From: Flectobacillus sp049240685
GTDB taxonomy: Bacteria; Bacteroidota; Bacteroidia; Cytophagales; Spirosomataceae
Direction: 5' to 3'
Assembly: GCF_049240685.1 (NCBI RefSeq)
Contig: NZ_JBMLSD010000058.1
Coordinates: 1-64,000, forward strand
Length of the DNA: 64,000 nt
The notes below the pieces were generated by a model. It did not search any database. It was not told where the DNA came from and worked only from the letters and a program-made list of their open reading frames with translations. Positions 42,871 through 52,709 of the stretch are shown piece after piece (within the stretch, counting starts at the first letter, position 1; every line of letters begins with the position of its first letter). The position numbers were made by a program, and so were the translations under genes.

Positions 42871-43896
42871 TTATTTTTTAGAAGATTTAAAAATCCAAGC
42901 TGAAGCATTGAGCTTCGATTTGATAGTTTGAGATTCAGAGAAAGCATCGCGCTCATGTAGGAATGAATTGGCAGAAACTTTAATCAGTCTACCTTTTTTT
43001 TCAGGTTCTATGATGGAGGCATTTTCGAATCCTTTTGCTTGGAGTTCATTTACAAGCTTTTGTGCGTTTTTTTGGCTACCAAAGCTCCCTACAATAACGA
43101 AATAGTCCCCCTGATTGGTATTCTGATTTACAGAATCTGACTGATAAATAGTACTGTCTTGAATCTTTTTAGGTGATGTTTGAACTAAGGTATCATGTAC
43201 TGGCTTTGTTTTGTACACAAGAGCAGGTTCAGGTTTTCCACTACTCATTCCTATAAAAGGATTTAAGGTGCTTAAATTATTCTGCTCTTCATAAGAAAGT
43301 ATACCAATACCTAACAACACTGCCGTTGCTACCCCAGTCATGAAAGGAACCAATTTCTTTAATCGGATAGCGGTTCTTTTTGAGGTATTTGCAACCTTTT
43401 GAGCAGCTCTATCCACAACCGTAAAATTAATATTTTTAGGTTGAGACGTAGAAGCCAAAGCGTCGAATTGACTATCTCTATGAGAATAGGCCACAATTGG
43501 GCTTAGGCCGAAGCTATCTGCACAATAGTTTTGAGTATTTTGAGGGTTAAAAACTAACTTATTTTCTTTATTCAATTCAAAAGAACCAATCTGATCAAAG
43601 CTCACAAATTCTCCACTTCTCAATCTAAACTTTACAGCATCGACAAAGGCTTTGATACGAATATTTGCTTCTTCGTGCGAAATATTTTCTTTTCTTGAAA
43701 TATAGTGAGACAAAAGTCCATCATCATTTTTAAGTAGGCTATTGAATGCTACCCAGCGTTTGGCAGGTATTATCAAATTCAATGAACGATCGATTTTGGC
43801 GTTTTGGAAATTGGTAATAAATCCTCCAAAATCGGGAACGACTACACAATCGCGCTCGAACAAAAGCTCCTGAATATAGTGTTGAATTGTTGCCAT
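42871..43896 (-). CDS. HU-CCDC81 and SPOR domain protein
   Basis: The N-terminal 130 residues hold two HU-like (CCDC81-type) domains: VVVPDFGGFITNFQNAKIDRSLNLIIPAKRWVAFNSLLKNDDGLLSHYISRKENISHEEA and VKFRLRSGEFVSFDQIGSFELNKENKLVF. A transmembrane helix (about 185-205, VPFMTGVATAVLLGIGILSY) follows and a SPOR domain closes the chain (about 270-341, DYFVIVGSFGSQKNAQKLVNELQAKGF). SPOR domains bind denuded septal peptidoglycan. This HU plus SPOR architecture is characteristic of Bacteroidota. Its operon with TonB-like and folC genes suggests an envelope role. Confidence 0.86.
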   Translation of the reverse strand: MATIQHYIQELLFERDCVVVPDFGGFITNFQNAKIDRSLNLIIPAKRWVAFNSLLKNDDGLLSHYISRKENISHEEANIRIKAFVDAVKFRLRSGEFVSFDQIGSFELNKENKLVFNPQNTQNYCADSFGLSPIVAYSHRDSQFDALASTSQPKNINFTVVDRAAQKVANTSKRTAIRLKKLVPFMTGVATAVLLGIGILSYEEQNNLSTLNPFIGMSSGKPEPALVYKTKPVHDTLVQTSPKKIQDSTIYQSDSVNQNTNQGDYFVIVGSFGSQKNAQKLVNELQAKGFENASIIEPEKKGRLIKVSANSFLHERDAFSESQTIKSKLNASAWIFKSSKK

Positions 43897-43910
43897 GGTT
43901 TATAAAAAAT

Positions 43911-43978
43911 AAAAAAATCGTGTAATTATCTTAAAATCAATAACCTGAATTATTGAAAAAAAATAATTACACGATTTT
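43911..43978 (-). terminator. Large nested terminator of the barrel gene
   Basis: AAAATCGTGTAATTAT and ATAATTACACGATTTT pair perfectly over 16 bases. An inner stem TCAATAA / TTATTGA is nested inside, and read leftward the structure ends in TTTTTTTATTTTTT. It lies between the barrel gene and the SPOR gene, so the two are probably separate transcripts. Confidence 0.9.
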
Positions 43979-43995
43979 AAGAATTGTGCTACAAT

Positions 43996-45681
43996 TTAAA
44001 AAGAAAATGACAATCCTGCAAGGAAGTTTGCACCTTGTACAGGATAATATAGATATCTTTGGTAATTTTTATTTAAAATATTATTGGCCGATAAAAAGAC
44101 ATCAAATCTTTCACTAATAAAGAAGGTAAACTTCAGGTTGAAATCAAAAATTGGTTTTAGTGTAACCGACTGATTGGTTTGACCGTTTAAACCCTTTAAG
44201 CCCGTAAGTACATAAAAATCTGAAGTAACAAGCATTTTTTCACGAATCAAATACTGGTTAGACCAAGTTGCCTTAAATGCAGGACGATGCCAAGCTTCCT
44301 TCAAATTCCCAAGGTTACCGTAGATATAATAATCCATCAACAAAGATGAACGAAACAGTTGCGGAATTTCATAGTTGATTTGTCCTGAAAGACTCGTCAC
44401 ATGCACTTTTGTTGTATCGTTGGAATACAAAATCTCAAACTTGGTAGAGTCACTTCTTGAGTTATTTAGCACATAAAAGTTTTTGTAAGTGGCAAAGCTA
44501 CCTTTCAATTCACCTGATAAACCTCCTGACAAATTGGCCTTTACTCCTGCATAAATATCTGACAATTTGCGAGTTGGCTTAAAAGTTTGAAATCTACCCA
44601 ACCATTGATTTTCTTGGAGAATTGTCGTAAGGTTATTGGCTATCACATCGCCTTCATATCCAGCGTAAAGTTTGATACCATCCATTAACTGATAATCTGC
44701 TTTAATTACTGGTAGGACATAATTTTCATTTTCGGTAGTTTTTTCTTTACTATTGGCCAACATTACACCCAAAGTAAGGCTAAACAATTCTTCTTTATAT
44801 TTAAAATGTGGCACCAATTTGTACAAATTCCGATAAGTAGTTAGCGAATCTTGGGACTGCGCCAAAATCATCTGTCCATCAAAATTGGCAGATAACTTGT
44901 CTGTTAATGGAAATGATGCAGACATTCCAGCATCCCATAAAAGTTCATTGGCACCTGTTTTCGTAAATAAATACGAGAGTTTTGAACGAAAAACATAATC
45001 GATAGGTGAAGTTTTACTAGTATTCGACACCGTTCCATCAAAATTGAATTTGTTCCAAGAATTAAAAATAGTTTCTTTATCAAAAGAATATACTTTGGGC
45101 TGATAGCCATAATAGTAAAACCCCTTTCGTTTCCAACCAAGTGAACCATCCAATTTCACTGAATTGAATTGTGTTCTACTATGTACCTTAATTTGATTAT
45201 CAGATTCGCCCGAATAGTTGGCACCAATCGGCCCTAGGCGATAGGCATTATGTTTTACATAAATTCCATGATAATTTTCAGAACCAACCGCTATGCCGGC
45301 ATGTCCCTCTAAGTAGGTATGACCAAAATTACCGAGGCCTCCTCGTACCACATTGTTGTATTGGGATGACTGAATTGGAGACACAGGATTTACAGGCACT
45401 TGTACTTGGTTGGTTAATTCGGTAATACGACCGTTGTTGGGCAATTCCGAAAACAAAAATCGCAGTGGTGGTCGCGGTACAGTATTTGGTGGAGAAATAA
45501 TTTTCTCTAATTTTCTTTCTGGAGTTGAAATAGTCGGCTTTTTAATGTCTTTATTAACACTAATTACAGAGTTATCAATTTTGCCGACCGTACCTTTCTG
45601 AACCTGTGCATATCCTGAAACCGACAGCCCTACTAACAAAAGGCTCGCAAAAGAATATCTGATGGATGTTGTATAATGCAT
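43996..45681 (-). CDS. Outer-membrane beta-barrel protein (TonB-dependent-receptor-like)
   Basis: A signal peptide (MHYTTSIRYSFASLLLVGLSVSGYAQ) leads to a 535-residue mature chain made of alternating strands. The last stretch (FDFNLKFTFFISERFDVFLSANNILNKNYQRYLYYPVQGANFLAGLSFSF) ends in F, as in outer-membrane barrels, and NNILNKNYQ is typical of TonB-dependent receptor C-termini. No plug domain or TonB box is evident, so it is smaller than a full receptor. It lies directly downstream of a 1000-residue TPR gene. Confidence 0.78.
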   Translation of the reverse strand: MHYTTSIRYSFASLLLVGLSVSGYAQVQKGTVGKIDNSVISVNKDIKKPTISTPERKLEKIISPPNTVPRPPLRFLFSELPNNGRITELTNQVQVPVNPVSPIQSSQYNNVVRGGLGNFGHTYLEGHAGIAVGSENYHGIYVKHNAYRLGPIGANYSGESDNQIKVHSRTQFNSVKLDGSLGWKRKGFYYYGYQPKVYSFDKETIFNSWNKFNFDGTVSNTSKTSPIDYVFRSKLSYLFTKTGANELLWDAGMSASFPLTDKLSANFDGQMILAQSQDSLTTYRNLYKLVPHFKYKEELFSLTLGVMLANSKEKTTENENYVLPVIKADYQLMDGIKLYAGYEGDVIANNLTTILQENQWLGRFQTFKPTRKLSDIYAGVKANLSGGLSGELKGSFATYKNFYVLNNSRSDSTKFEILYSNDTTKVHVTSLSGQINYEIPQLFRSSLLMDYYIYGNLGNLKEAWHRPAFKATWSNQYLIREKMLVTSDFYVLTGLKGLNGQTNQSVTLKPIFDFNLKFTFFISERFDVFLSANNILNKNYQRYLYYPVQGANFLAGLSFSF

Positions 45682-45922
45682 ATTTGAGAATAGAGTCTTA
45701 TGAAAAATGAACTAAAGGAAATTGACCAACATTTGAACAGCAGTATATGAATCTATGTTAAAAATTGTTGACTTTGCTGATAATTTCCTTTTATTTAAAA
45801 TAAGTAAGTAAAGGGGATTATTAGACTATATCATCGTACATTTCTAATGTAATATTTTGATTATGAATACATTACAATGTCTGTTATACGATAAACGAAT
45901 ACCCTTTTTTTACATATTAGGT

Positions 45923-48900
45923 TTACTTATTACTAATCGAACGAAGTTTAACTCTAGCTTGCTCGACCGAGTTTTCATCTGGCAGCTTATCAATAATTGA
46001 ATTTAGCGTTGCTTTTGCTTGAAAATAATTTTCGAGTCCAATAAAATCGTCCGCCAACAAAAGATATGCCTTACCCATCACCTGATAGGATACACCTGAA
46101 AATTCGCCATTGAATTTGCTCATAATCATTTCACTAGACTCTTTATATTTTTTTTGATTATAAAGCATTCTTGCCAACATAACCTGACATTCGCCAGCCC
46201 AGTCATCTTTAGCCAACATTACTCCTTGATTGAAAGAATTGCTTGCCATAGCCAAATCACCCAATTGCAAATAGCCTTTCCCCATATAATAATAGGCTTT
46301 GGTTTTATTGGCAACTGGGGCATCTACCAAATTCAACATTTGTTTTGAAAAATAAATGGTAGAGTCATTCTTGGGGGTATTAAAATAAGAATCCATTAGC
46401 CCCAAAATTGCCGCCTGATTATCTTTTACATCTATAGCAGCTCGCTGTAGACCTCTGAAATTTGTGATGGCCTTCGAAAAATTATTGTTTTCAAATTCAA
46501 TCTGTGCTGCCTTTGAATAAGCCTTTGCCATAGACTTAAATTTGTTATCTGCAATTACAACATAATACCCACGAAGCGCCTCCATTTTATTTTTGAGTTT
46601 ATAATAAGTTTCTGCTAACAAAAACTTTGCTTCTGGTGTATCCATCGATTCTGGATAATTACGAATATACTCACCCAATGCGACTAAAGCTTTATCGTAA
46701 GCATCATCAAAATAAAGACCTTTGGCTTTTTCAAACTCCTTATCTCTTAAGCTAGTATCATTCGGATTGGCTTTTGTGTACAGTGCCTTGATTTCGATAT
46801 ATTCTGGAGAGCTTGGATCCATCAACTCATTTAAACCAGCCATGGCTTGCGCAGAAAAGACTGGGTCGTTGATATAATTTCTCAACAAATATTTATAATC
46901 AGAAATAGCACTCTGAGTACGTTGGATGTTTTGAAAAGCAGACCCTCTCCTCATGATGGCGTACGGTACCATGGTACTTTGTGGGCGTTCCATTATCAGG
47001 CGTGAATAATACGAAATGGCCTTTTCATTATTCTCCGAGGACATCTCATTGTCGCCTAAATCCCTCAAAGCATTTTCTACATATTTTGACTGAGGGAAAA
47101 TACGTACAACATCTTCTAGCGTTTTTTTCCCATTTGCATCACCTACAATCAACTGAACCGTTCCTTTTTGATATAGGGCATAGTCCTTATTTGTTTTTAC
47201 AGTCTGATAGGCTTTGTCATACGACTTCAGCGCTTGTGCATATTGGCCTTGTGCCACATACGAATCGGCAATACGCAACAGGGCATCATCAGCATTACCA
47301 TCAGAGCCTCCTCTTTGATAATACTCATTAAAATAAGTGTTGGCCTCCGAAGGATTAGTCGATAAATACAAATACCCTAAACTATATCTACTTTTTTGTT
47401 GATACTCTGGAAGCGAGGGAGCATCTTTATCAGTTGCGGCCAAAACTTTTTTATACATATCTATGGCCTCCGCATTTCTTTGCATTCCTACCAGAGATTC
47501 TCCACGCCAGTACATGGCACTATATTTTAAATCTCTTGATTCGGGAGCGCTTAGTGATTTGTCAAAAAAGGTAACAGCCTCCGCAAAACCGTCCTCATTG
47601 TATTTTTTTACAGCCTGATTAAAAGCGATTCGTTGATACACGGCGTTTACTCGCGGTGTTCTTCTTTTGAGTCTTTCAACAAAACTCAATGCTGCCAGTA
47701 AATTATTGGACGAAAGATAAGCCTCACTTAATAACTCGTTGGCTTCATCTTCGAATCTTGAATTTGGGTATTGAGCCAAGAAACCTTCAAAAGACTTTAC
47801 CGCCTCGGGAGAACGCCCCAGGTCGAGAAGAACTTTTCCTACATTAAAACTTGCCTCCTCCTGAACGGGCTTGTTATAGCTCATTTTACTAGCCATATCA
47901 AAAGCTCCTAAGGCACCATTGAGATTATTAATTCTTTGATAACAAATACCAAGAACAAAAGAGGCATTTTGTCCGAGGGTATCTTTAGGTAATGCTACGT
48001 TTTTAAGCTGATCGACTGCAGTCGAAAACTGATTTGTTTTGTAGAGCGAATAGCCATATCGATAAGCAACAACAGGCATCATTCCCTGTGATTTATAGTT
48101 TTTATAAATCCCATAATAAGTTGAAGCCTTTTCGTAGTTACCTTTATTAAAGTACACCTCAGCAGTTAGTAAGGCAATATCGTCTAATTTCCTACCTTTC
48201 TCTCTAAGCACTTTTTCGGTGTATTCGAGCATCTCATTGTATTTACCTTGACGATAATAGGCATTTGCAATCCATCCTGGAATTTCGGCTTTATACTGCG
48301 GTGAGTTTTCGGCAAGACCAAAATTTTTGATGGCCTCATCATAATTTTTATTCTGAAACTGAATAGCTCCCGCATAATAGGCAGAAGGTGGGCCATAAGC
48401 TGGTGTTTGACTGTCGCGAAGTCTTGTAAAGACAGTAAGTGCTTGACTGTAAGACTGAGTCTGATAATAGGCCACCCCCAAATGATATTGTGATTCCTCA
48501 TCTGCTTTAGAAGTTTTGCTCAGATAGTCTATCGCTTTTCCATAATCTCCATTTTCGAAGAAATAATTACCAATTTCTCTAAAAAGAGTACCTGCAACAG
48601 GATGCTCAGGATGCTCGCGCACAAATCGGTCGGCAAGTAGTTCTGTATCGGCTCGGTCAAGATACAAACTACACATCACGATAAAATATTTTGACCAAGC
48701 CTGATTAGGGTCATTCTTGTCTAGAAAGTTTCTGTGTTCGGAGAGATAAAGTTCAAATTCTGCTCTAGCAGCCTCAAAGCTTTTTGATTCATAATACTCT
48801 TGTCCGTTTCTAAAATGAATATTAGCCTCATTATAGTTGAGCGTACTCTGAGCAAACATCTCATAACCAGAAACTGTACACGAAGCCGCAACGGATAAAA

Positions 48901-48925
48901 ATACAATCGAAGGTAATTTTTTCAT
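45923..48925 (-). CDS. Large periplasmic TPR-repeat protein
   Basis: A 1000-residue protein with signal peptide (MKKLPSIVFLSVAASCTVSGYEMFAQ) and about 20 TPR-type repeats through its length, for example RNGQEYYESKSFEAARAEFELYL, AIDYLSKTSKADEESQYHLGVAYYQ and KYEKASTYYGIYKNYKSQGMM-like units. There is no enzymatic domain. Its position before a barrel and the HU-SPOR/TonB-like genes suggests a scaffold for envelope assembly or transport. The same gene order is seen in other Bacteroidota as far as I recall, but I cannot check it here. Confidence 0.82.
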   Translation of the reverse strand: MKKLPSIVFLSVAASCTVSGYEMFAQSTLNYNEANIHFRNGQEYYESKSFEAARAEFELYLSEHRNFLDKNDPNQAWSKYFIVMCSLYLDRADTELLADRFVREHPEHPVAGTLFREIGNYFFENGDYGKAIDYLSKTSKADEESQYHLGVAYYQTQSYSQALTVFTRLRDSQTPAYGPPSAYYAGAIQFQNKNYDEAIKNFGLAENSPQYKAEIPGWIANAYYRQGKYNEMLEYTEKVLREKGRKLDDIALLTAEVYFNKGNYEKASTYYGIYKNYKSQGMMPVVAYRYGYSLYKTNQFSTAVDQLKNVALPKDTLGQNASFVLGICYQRINNLNGALGAFDMASKMSYNKPVQEEASFNVGKVLLDLGRSPEAVKSFEGFLAQYPNSRFEDEANELLSEAYLSSNNLLAALSFVERLKRRTPRVNAVYQRIAFNQAVKKYNEDGFAEAVTFFDKSLSAPESRDLKYSAMYWRGESLVGMQRNAEAIDMYKKVLAATDKDAPSLPEYQQKSRYSLGYLYLSTNPSEANTYFNEYYQRGGSDGNADDALLRIADSYVAQGQYAQALKSYDKAYQTVKTNKDYALYQKGTVQLIVGDANGKKTLEDVVRIFPQSKYVENALRDLGDNEMSSENNEKAISYYSRLIMERPQSTMVPYAIMRRGSAFQNIQRTQSAISDYKYLLRNYINDPVFSAQAMAGLNELMDPSSPEYIEIKALYTKANPNDTSLRDKEFEKAKGLYFDDAYDKALVALGEYIRNYPESMDTPEAKFLLAETYYKLKNKMEALRGYYVVIADNKFKSMAKAYSKAAQIEFENNNFSKAITNFRGLQRAAIDVKDNQAAILGLMDSYFNTPKNDSTIYFSKQMLNLVDAPVANKTKAYYYMGKGYLQLGDLAMASNSFNQGVMLAKDDWAGECQVMLARMLYNQKKYKESSEMIMSKFNGEFSGVSYQVMGKAYLLLADDFIGLENYFQAKATLNSIIDKLPDENSVEQARVKLRSISNK

Positions 48926-49050
48926 TAGATATGTTTTTTATTGGGTATCTATGTTTTGTTGGAGAAATAGAATAGCCAAATTTTACTTGTTTCAAAGGCG
49001 AGGCTTTGTTAGTTTCACGTTTTAAAAACGCAAAATTCATACGTTAAATT

Positions 49051-50847
49051 ATGAAAAAAATCTCAATTTTCGCTATCTGTTTACTGTTTAGCGTAATTTC
49101 ATCAGCACAAATCAACAAACTACAACCGAAGGTATCTTATGTACTTTCGATGGAAAAACCTCAAACTCACTACTTTGATGTAGTCATGACGCTCAAGTCG
49201 CTCGATGCCAAAATGAAACAGCAAGGTTTTGTTGATGTAAAAATGGCAGTTTGGACTCCTGGTTCTTACTTGGTTCGTGAATATGCAAAAAATGTAGAAT
49301 CTGTGAGCGCTAGCTCAGGTAATTCTTCATTAGCATTGGATAAAATCAACAAAAACACTTGGCGTATCAAGATAACTCCCTCTACTCAGGAGTTAACGCT
49401 AAAATACAAAGTTTATGCCTATGAACTGTCCGTTCGTACCTCGTTTTTGGATGATTCGCATGGTTACCTAAATCCTGCCAGTGTGTTTATGTACGTAAAT
49501 GAGTGGAAGTCGATGCCTAGTACTTTAGAAATCAAGCCCTTCAAAGATTGGTCGACTATTTCGACTGGCATGAAAGAAATTTCGAAAAATACTTTCTTGG
49601 CAGATAACCTAGATATCTTTATCGACTCGCCAATCGAAATTGGTAATCAGAAAGTTTTAAACTTTGACCTTGCTGGTGTGCCTCACAAAATTGCGATGTA
49701 TGGCGAGGCCAAATATGATGCCGACAAGCTTACCAACGATATCAAACGCGTATGTGAAGCTGCTAAAGGTGTTGTAACCGAACACCCTTGTAAGGATTAT
49801 ACCTTCCTGATTCACAACCTTGCTGCAGGTGGCGGCGGTCTTGAACACTTAAATTCTACTACTTGCCAAACCTCTCGTGGTGTGTATGAAAACGAAAAAG
49901 CCTATAAAGGATTTTTGAGTCTTATCGCTCACGAGTACTTTCACTTGTGGAATGTAAAGCGTATTCGCCCAAAAGCCTTAGGACCTTTTGATTATGAAAA
50001 CGAGAATTACACCCACATGTTGTGGTATTCTGAAGGAGGTACGAGCTTTTACGAAAATTATATTCTTCGCCGTGCCGGTATTTTCTCACCTGAAGAATAT
50101 ATCAAATCCTACTTAGATGATGTGAATACGATTGAGAACCAGCCAGGTAACAGCATACAATCTGTGGCTGAGTCTAGCTGGGATGCTTGGATAAAGTATT
50201 ATCGTCCAAACGAAAATTCAAGAAACAGTACTGTTTCCTATTACGACAAAGGTGCTGTGTTGGGTGGAATTCTAAATTTGGCAATTCTGTCTTCGACCAA
50301 AGGCGAAAAGAATCTTGATGATTTGATGAGATATTTGTATCAAAATTATTATAAAAAATTAGGTAGAGGATTTACAGACGAAGAATTTATGAAAGCCACC
50401 GATATAGTAGCTGGAAAAGATATGTCATCGTTTTTTAAAAAATATATCTTCGGTACAGAATCTATCCCATATAATACTTTTTTTGAAGCCGTTGGGATGA
50501 AGCTCGTCGATTCCAATATTGATAATACTGCTGCTTTCTTCGGCGCAGATTTGCGTGCAGGTAAAATCTCGGCAGTAAGAAGAGACTCGCCTGCCTACAA
50601 CGATGGACTAAATGTCAATGACGAAATCTTAAGCATTGATGGGCAGAAAGTAGAGGATTTAGCCAAATTAATTGCTTCTAAAAAAATTGGTGACCGATTA
50701 GAGGTAAAAGTAAAAAGAGATGGATTAGAAAAAACCTATATGGTTACGCTCAGCAAAAATCCACTTAAATCATATAGACTAGAGCCTCTGGCAGATCAGA
50801 CAGAACAACAAAAAGCACTTTATAAAAAGTGGATGTTTATCCAATAA
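49051..50847 (+). CDS. M61-family metallopeptidase with PDZ domain
   Basis: A secreted zinc aminopeptidase-like protein of 598 residues with signal peptide (MKKISIFAICLLFSVISSAQ). The zinc motif HEYFH is at residues 294-298 in LIAHEYFHLWNVKRIRPKAL and the third ligand is E328 in YSEGGTSFYENYILRR. The N-terminal beta-rich domain and a C-terminal PDZ domain (about 500-575, GKISAVRRDSPAYNDGLNVNDEILSIDGQKV) are complete. M61 enzymes prefer glycine or alanine at the N-terminus. A strong terminator follows. Confidence 0.93.
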   Translation: MKKISIFAICLLFSVISSAQINKLQPKVSYVLSMEKPQTHYFDVVMTLKSLDAKMKQQGFVDVKMAVWTPGSYLVREYAKNVESVSASSGNSSLALDKINKNTWRIKITPSTQELTLKYKVYAYELSVRTSFLDDSHGYLNPASVFMYVNEWKSMPSTLEIKPFKDWSTISTGMKEISKNTFLADNLDIFIDSPIEIGNQKVLNFDLAGVPHKIAMYGEAKYDADKLTNDIKRVCEAAKGVVTEHPCKDYTFLIHNLAAGGGGLEHLNSTTCQTSRGVYENEKAYKGFLSLIAHEYFHLWNVKRIRPKALGPFDYENENYTHMLWYSEGGTSFYENYILRRAGIFSPEEYIKSYLDDVNTIENQPGNSIQSVAESSWDAWIKYYRPNENSRNSTVSYYDKGAVLGGILNLAILSSTKGEKNLDDLMRYLYQNYYKKLGRGFTDEEFMKATDIVAGKDMSSFFKKYIFGTESIPYNTFFEAVGMKLVDSNIDNTAAFFGADLRAGKISAVRRDSPAYNDGLNVNDEILSIDGQKVEDLAKLIASKKIGDRLEVKVKRDGLEKTYMVTLSKNPLKSYRLEPLADQTEQQKALYKKWMFIQ

Positions 50848-50857
50848 TTTACCAATA

Positions 50858-50887
50858 AAAAAAGCCCTGAACAATCAGGGCTTTTTT
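50858..50887. terminator. Bidirectional terminator between the M61 peptidase and a small conserved gene
   Basis: AAAAAAGCCCTGA and TCAGGGCTTTTTT pair perfectly over 13 bases around a 4-nt loop. Confidence 0.88.
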
Positions 50888-50888
50888 G

Positions 50889-51128
50889 TTAATAAGGATT
50901 CAAAGCAGTATTCAAATCCTGATACATTTCTTCAAAGCGATTCATTACTTTTTGGACAAACTCTTCTGTAATTAGTTCTTTGACCTCTGCCTCTCCAGAT
51001 ACATCCATCTCAGAAATCTTGAATGTTTGTTCTAAATCAGAGGTTTCAAACTTTACAAAATATTTATTGTTCCATTTGTATAAAGAAACCTTACAAGGAT
51101 GGTTGGGTATTTCACCGATAAAGTACAT
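50889..51128 (-). CDS. Small protein of unknown function
   Basis: A 79-residue acidic protein (MYFIGEIPNHPCKVSLYKWNNKYFVKFETSDLEQTF at the start, then helix-rich EEFVQKVMNRFEEMYQDLN) that I do not recognise as a named family. A beta-strand pair followed by a C-terminal helix is suggested. It begins two bases after the cyclophilin stop codon, so the two are almost certainly co-transcribed. No motif suggests a function. Confidence 0.6.
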   Translation of the reverse strand: MYFIGEIPNHPCKVSLYKWNNKYFVKFETSDLEQTFKISEMDVSGEAEVKELITEEFVQKVMNRFEEMYQDLNTALNPY

Positions 51129-51130
51129 GA

Positions 51131-51574
51131 CTAAACTTCTTCTTCGATGATAGTAACACTTACAATTTTATCTCCCTGACGAATTTGGTCAATTACGTCC
51201 AAACCCTCTACAACCTTACCAAAACAAGTATGTCTACGATCAAGGTGAGCAGTGTTTTTACGACTATGACAAATAAAGAACTGCGAACCACCTGTATTTG
51301 GGCCACGGTGTGCCATCGACAATACTCCGCGGTCATGATATTGGTTATTACCAGTCAATTCACAAGGAATTGTATAACCTGGGCCACCAGCTCCTGTACC
51401 TGTAGGATCACCTCCTTGAATTACGAAGTCTGGAATTACACGGTGGAAAGTTACACCATCATAAAATCCTTTTTTTGATAAATCAATGAAGTTTTTTACG
51501 TGAATTGGAGCATCCTCCTCAAAAAACGTTATAACCATTAGACCTTTCTCGGTCAACATTTCAGCTTTTAACAT
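51131..51574 (-). CDS. Cyclophilin-type peptidyl-prolyl isomerase
   Basis: A 147-residue enzyme that speeds cis-trans isomerisation at proline. The start at 51574 (MLKAEMLTEKGLMVITFF) is preferred to the longer frame from 51610. The core motif FHRVIPDFVIQGGDPTGTGAGGPGY and the following HDRGVLSMAHRGPNTGGSQFFICHS and HTCFGKVVEGLDVIDQI are intact, with the catalytic Arg of FHRV. No signal peptide is present, so it is cytosolic. A -7-like TAACTTTG lies leftward at 51627-51620. Confidence 0.93.
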   Translation of the reverse strand: MLKAEMLTEKGLMVITFFEEDAPIHVKNFIDLSKKGFYDGVTFHRVIPDFVIQGGDPTGTGAGGPGYTIPCELTGNNQYHDRGVLSMAHRGPNTGGSQFFICHSRKNTAHLDRRHTCFGKVVEGLDVIDQIRQGDKIVSVTIIEEEV

Positions 51575-51750
51575 ACTATAATCAATTGTTAATGGATGAT
51601 AAAACAGCAATTGTTTTTACAAAGTTAAGGCATCTCCTTCATTTCTTTAAACATTTTAGCTAATTGTTTCTTCCTATAGAGTAGAAGGTCTTTCCATCAA
51701 AATACCGTAATTTTGAATTTATAATTTATCAACGAAAAATTTCACATTCG

Positions 51751-52662
51751 ATGAAAACAAGAAAACTACTGGCGATATTACTAGCCTCCACTATGCTAGG
51801 ATTGGTGTCGTGCGGAACAGATAAAAACGAAGAGGCAATAAAATTCTTTAAAAGAGGAAACTTCAAACTAAAAGAACAAGAATACAATGAGGCCATTCAT
51901 TGGTATGATGAGGCCATCAACAAAAAACCAGATTTTGCCGATATTTATAACAACAGAGGATTAGCTTATCAAAAGGCCGACAAGCCCGAAAAAGCATTGG
52001 AGGATTTTAATAAAGCACTGGAGGTCGATAGTAAGTTTTGGGAAGCTTATTACAACCGAGCTGAATTGTATTTCAACTTAGGGAATTTCACCGAGTCACT
52101 TAACGACCTAAATACTATTGCCAAGGTTTATAAAGATTCTAGTTTTTATTTTGTAACGGTAGGAAATGTAAAAACTCAAATCCAAGATTATTCTGGAGCC
52201 ACCGCTGCCTATGAAAAAGCAATTTTGCTTAATCCCAAAAATGCTGAAGCCTATACTAATCACGGATATCTGTACTTTGAACAAAACAATTATGCGATGG
52301 CGAAACAAGATTTTCAAAAGGCTTTAGCAATCAATCCTCAACAACACTTTGCCTTAAATAATTTAGCCTTTATACTAAGCGAGGAGGGCAAATATCAAGA
52401 AGCATTACCCTTGGTAGAAAAAGCCATATTTCTAAAACCTGCCCAGGCTTACTATCTCAACAATAAAGGTTATATTCTTTTACAGTTAGGCAAATTAGAG
52501 GAAGCCAAAGAAACTATCGAACACTCTCTGAGGATAGAACCTGAAAATGCATTTGCGAATAGAAACTTAGGTTTGTACTTCCAGAAAAAAGGAGACGCCC
52601 AAAAAGCAAAAACGTATTTAGAAAAAGCTAAAAAACTTAACCCTAGCATTTCGATTCAGTAA
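51751..52662 (+). CDS. TPR-repeat lipoprotein
   Basis: The signal peptide ends at a lipobox, LVSC (about residue 21), so the mature protein should be lipidated. Then about eight TPR units follow, for example IKFFKRGNFKLKEQEYNEAIHWYDEAINKKPDF, YNNRGLAYQKADKPEKALEDFNKALEVDSKFW and YEKAILLNPKNAEAYTNHGYLYFEQNNYAMAKQDFQKALAINP. No catalytic part. A -7-like TAATTTTG lies at 51708-51715. A 16-bp perfect terminator follows. Confidence 0.86.
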   Translation: MKTRKLLAILLASTMLGLVSCGTDKNEEAIKFFKRGNFKLKEQEYNEAIHWYDEAINKKPDFADIYNNRGLAYQKADKPEKALEDFNKALEVDSKFWEAYYNRAELYFNLGNFTESLNDLNTIAKVYKDSSFYFVTVGNVKTQIQDYSGATAAYEKAILLNPKNAEAYTNHGYLYFEQNNYAMAKQDFQKALAINPQQHFALNNLAFILSEEGKYQEALPLVEKAIFLKPAQAYYLNNKGYILLQLGKLEEAKETIEHSLRIEPENAFANRNLGLYFQKKGDAQKAKTYLEKAKKLNPSISIQ

Positions 52663-52709
52663 ACAAAAAATCCCTACTGACTAATGATGTCAATAGGGAT
52701 TTTTTGTTT
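52661..52709 (+). terminator. Terminator of the TPR lipoprotein gene
   Basis: AAACAAAAAATCCCTA and TAGGGATTTTTTGTTT form a perfect 16-bp stem around a 17-nt loop. The stem starts inside the stop codon. Confidence 0.9.
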
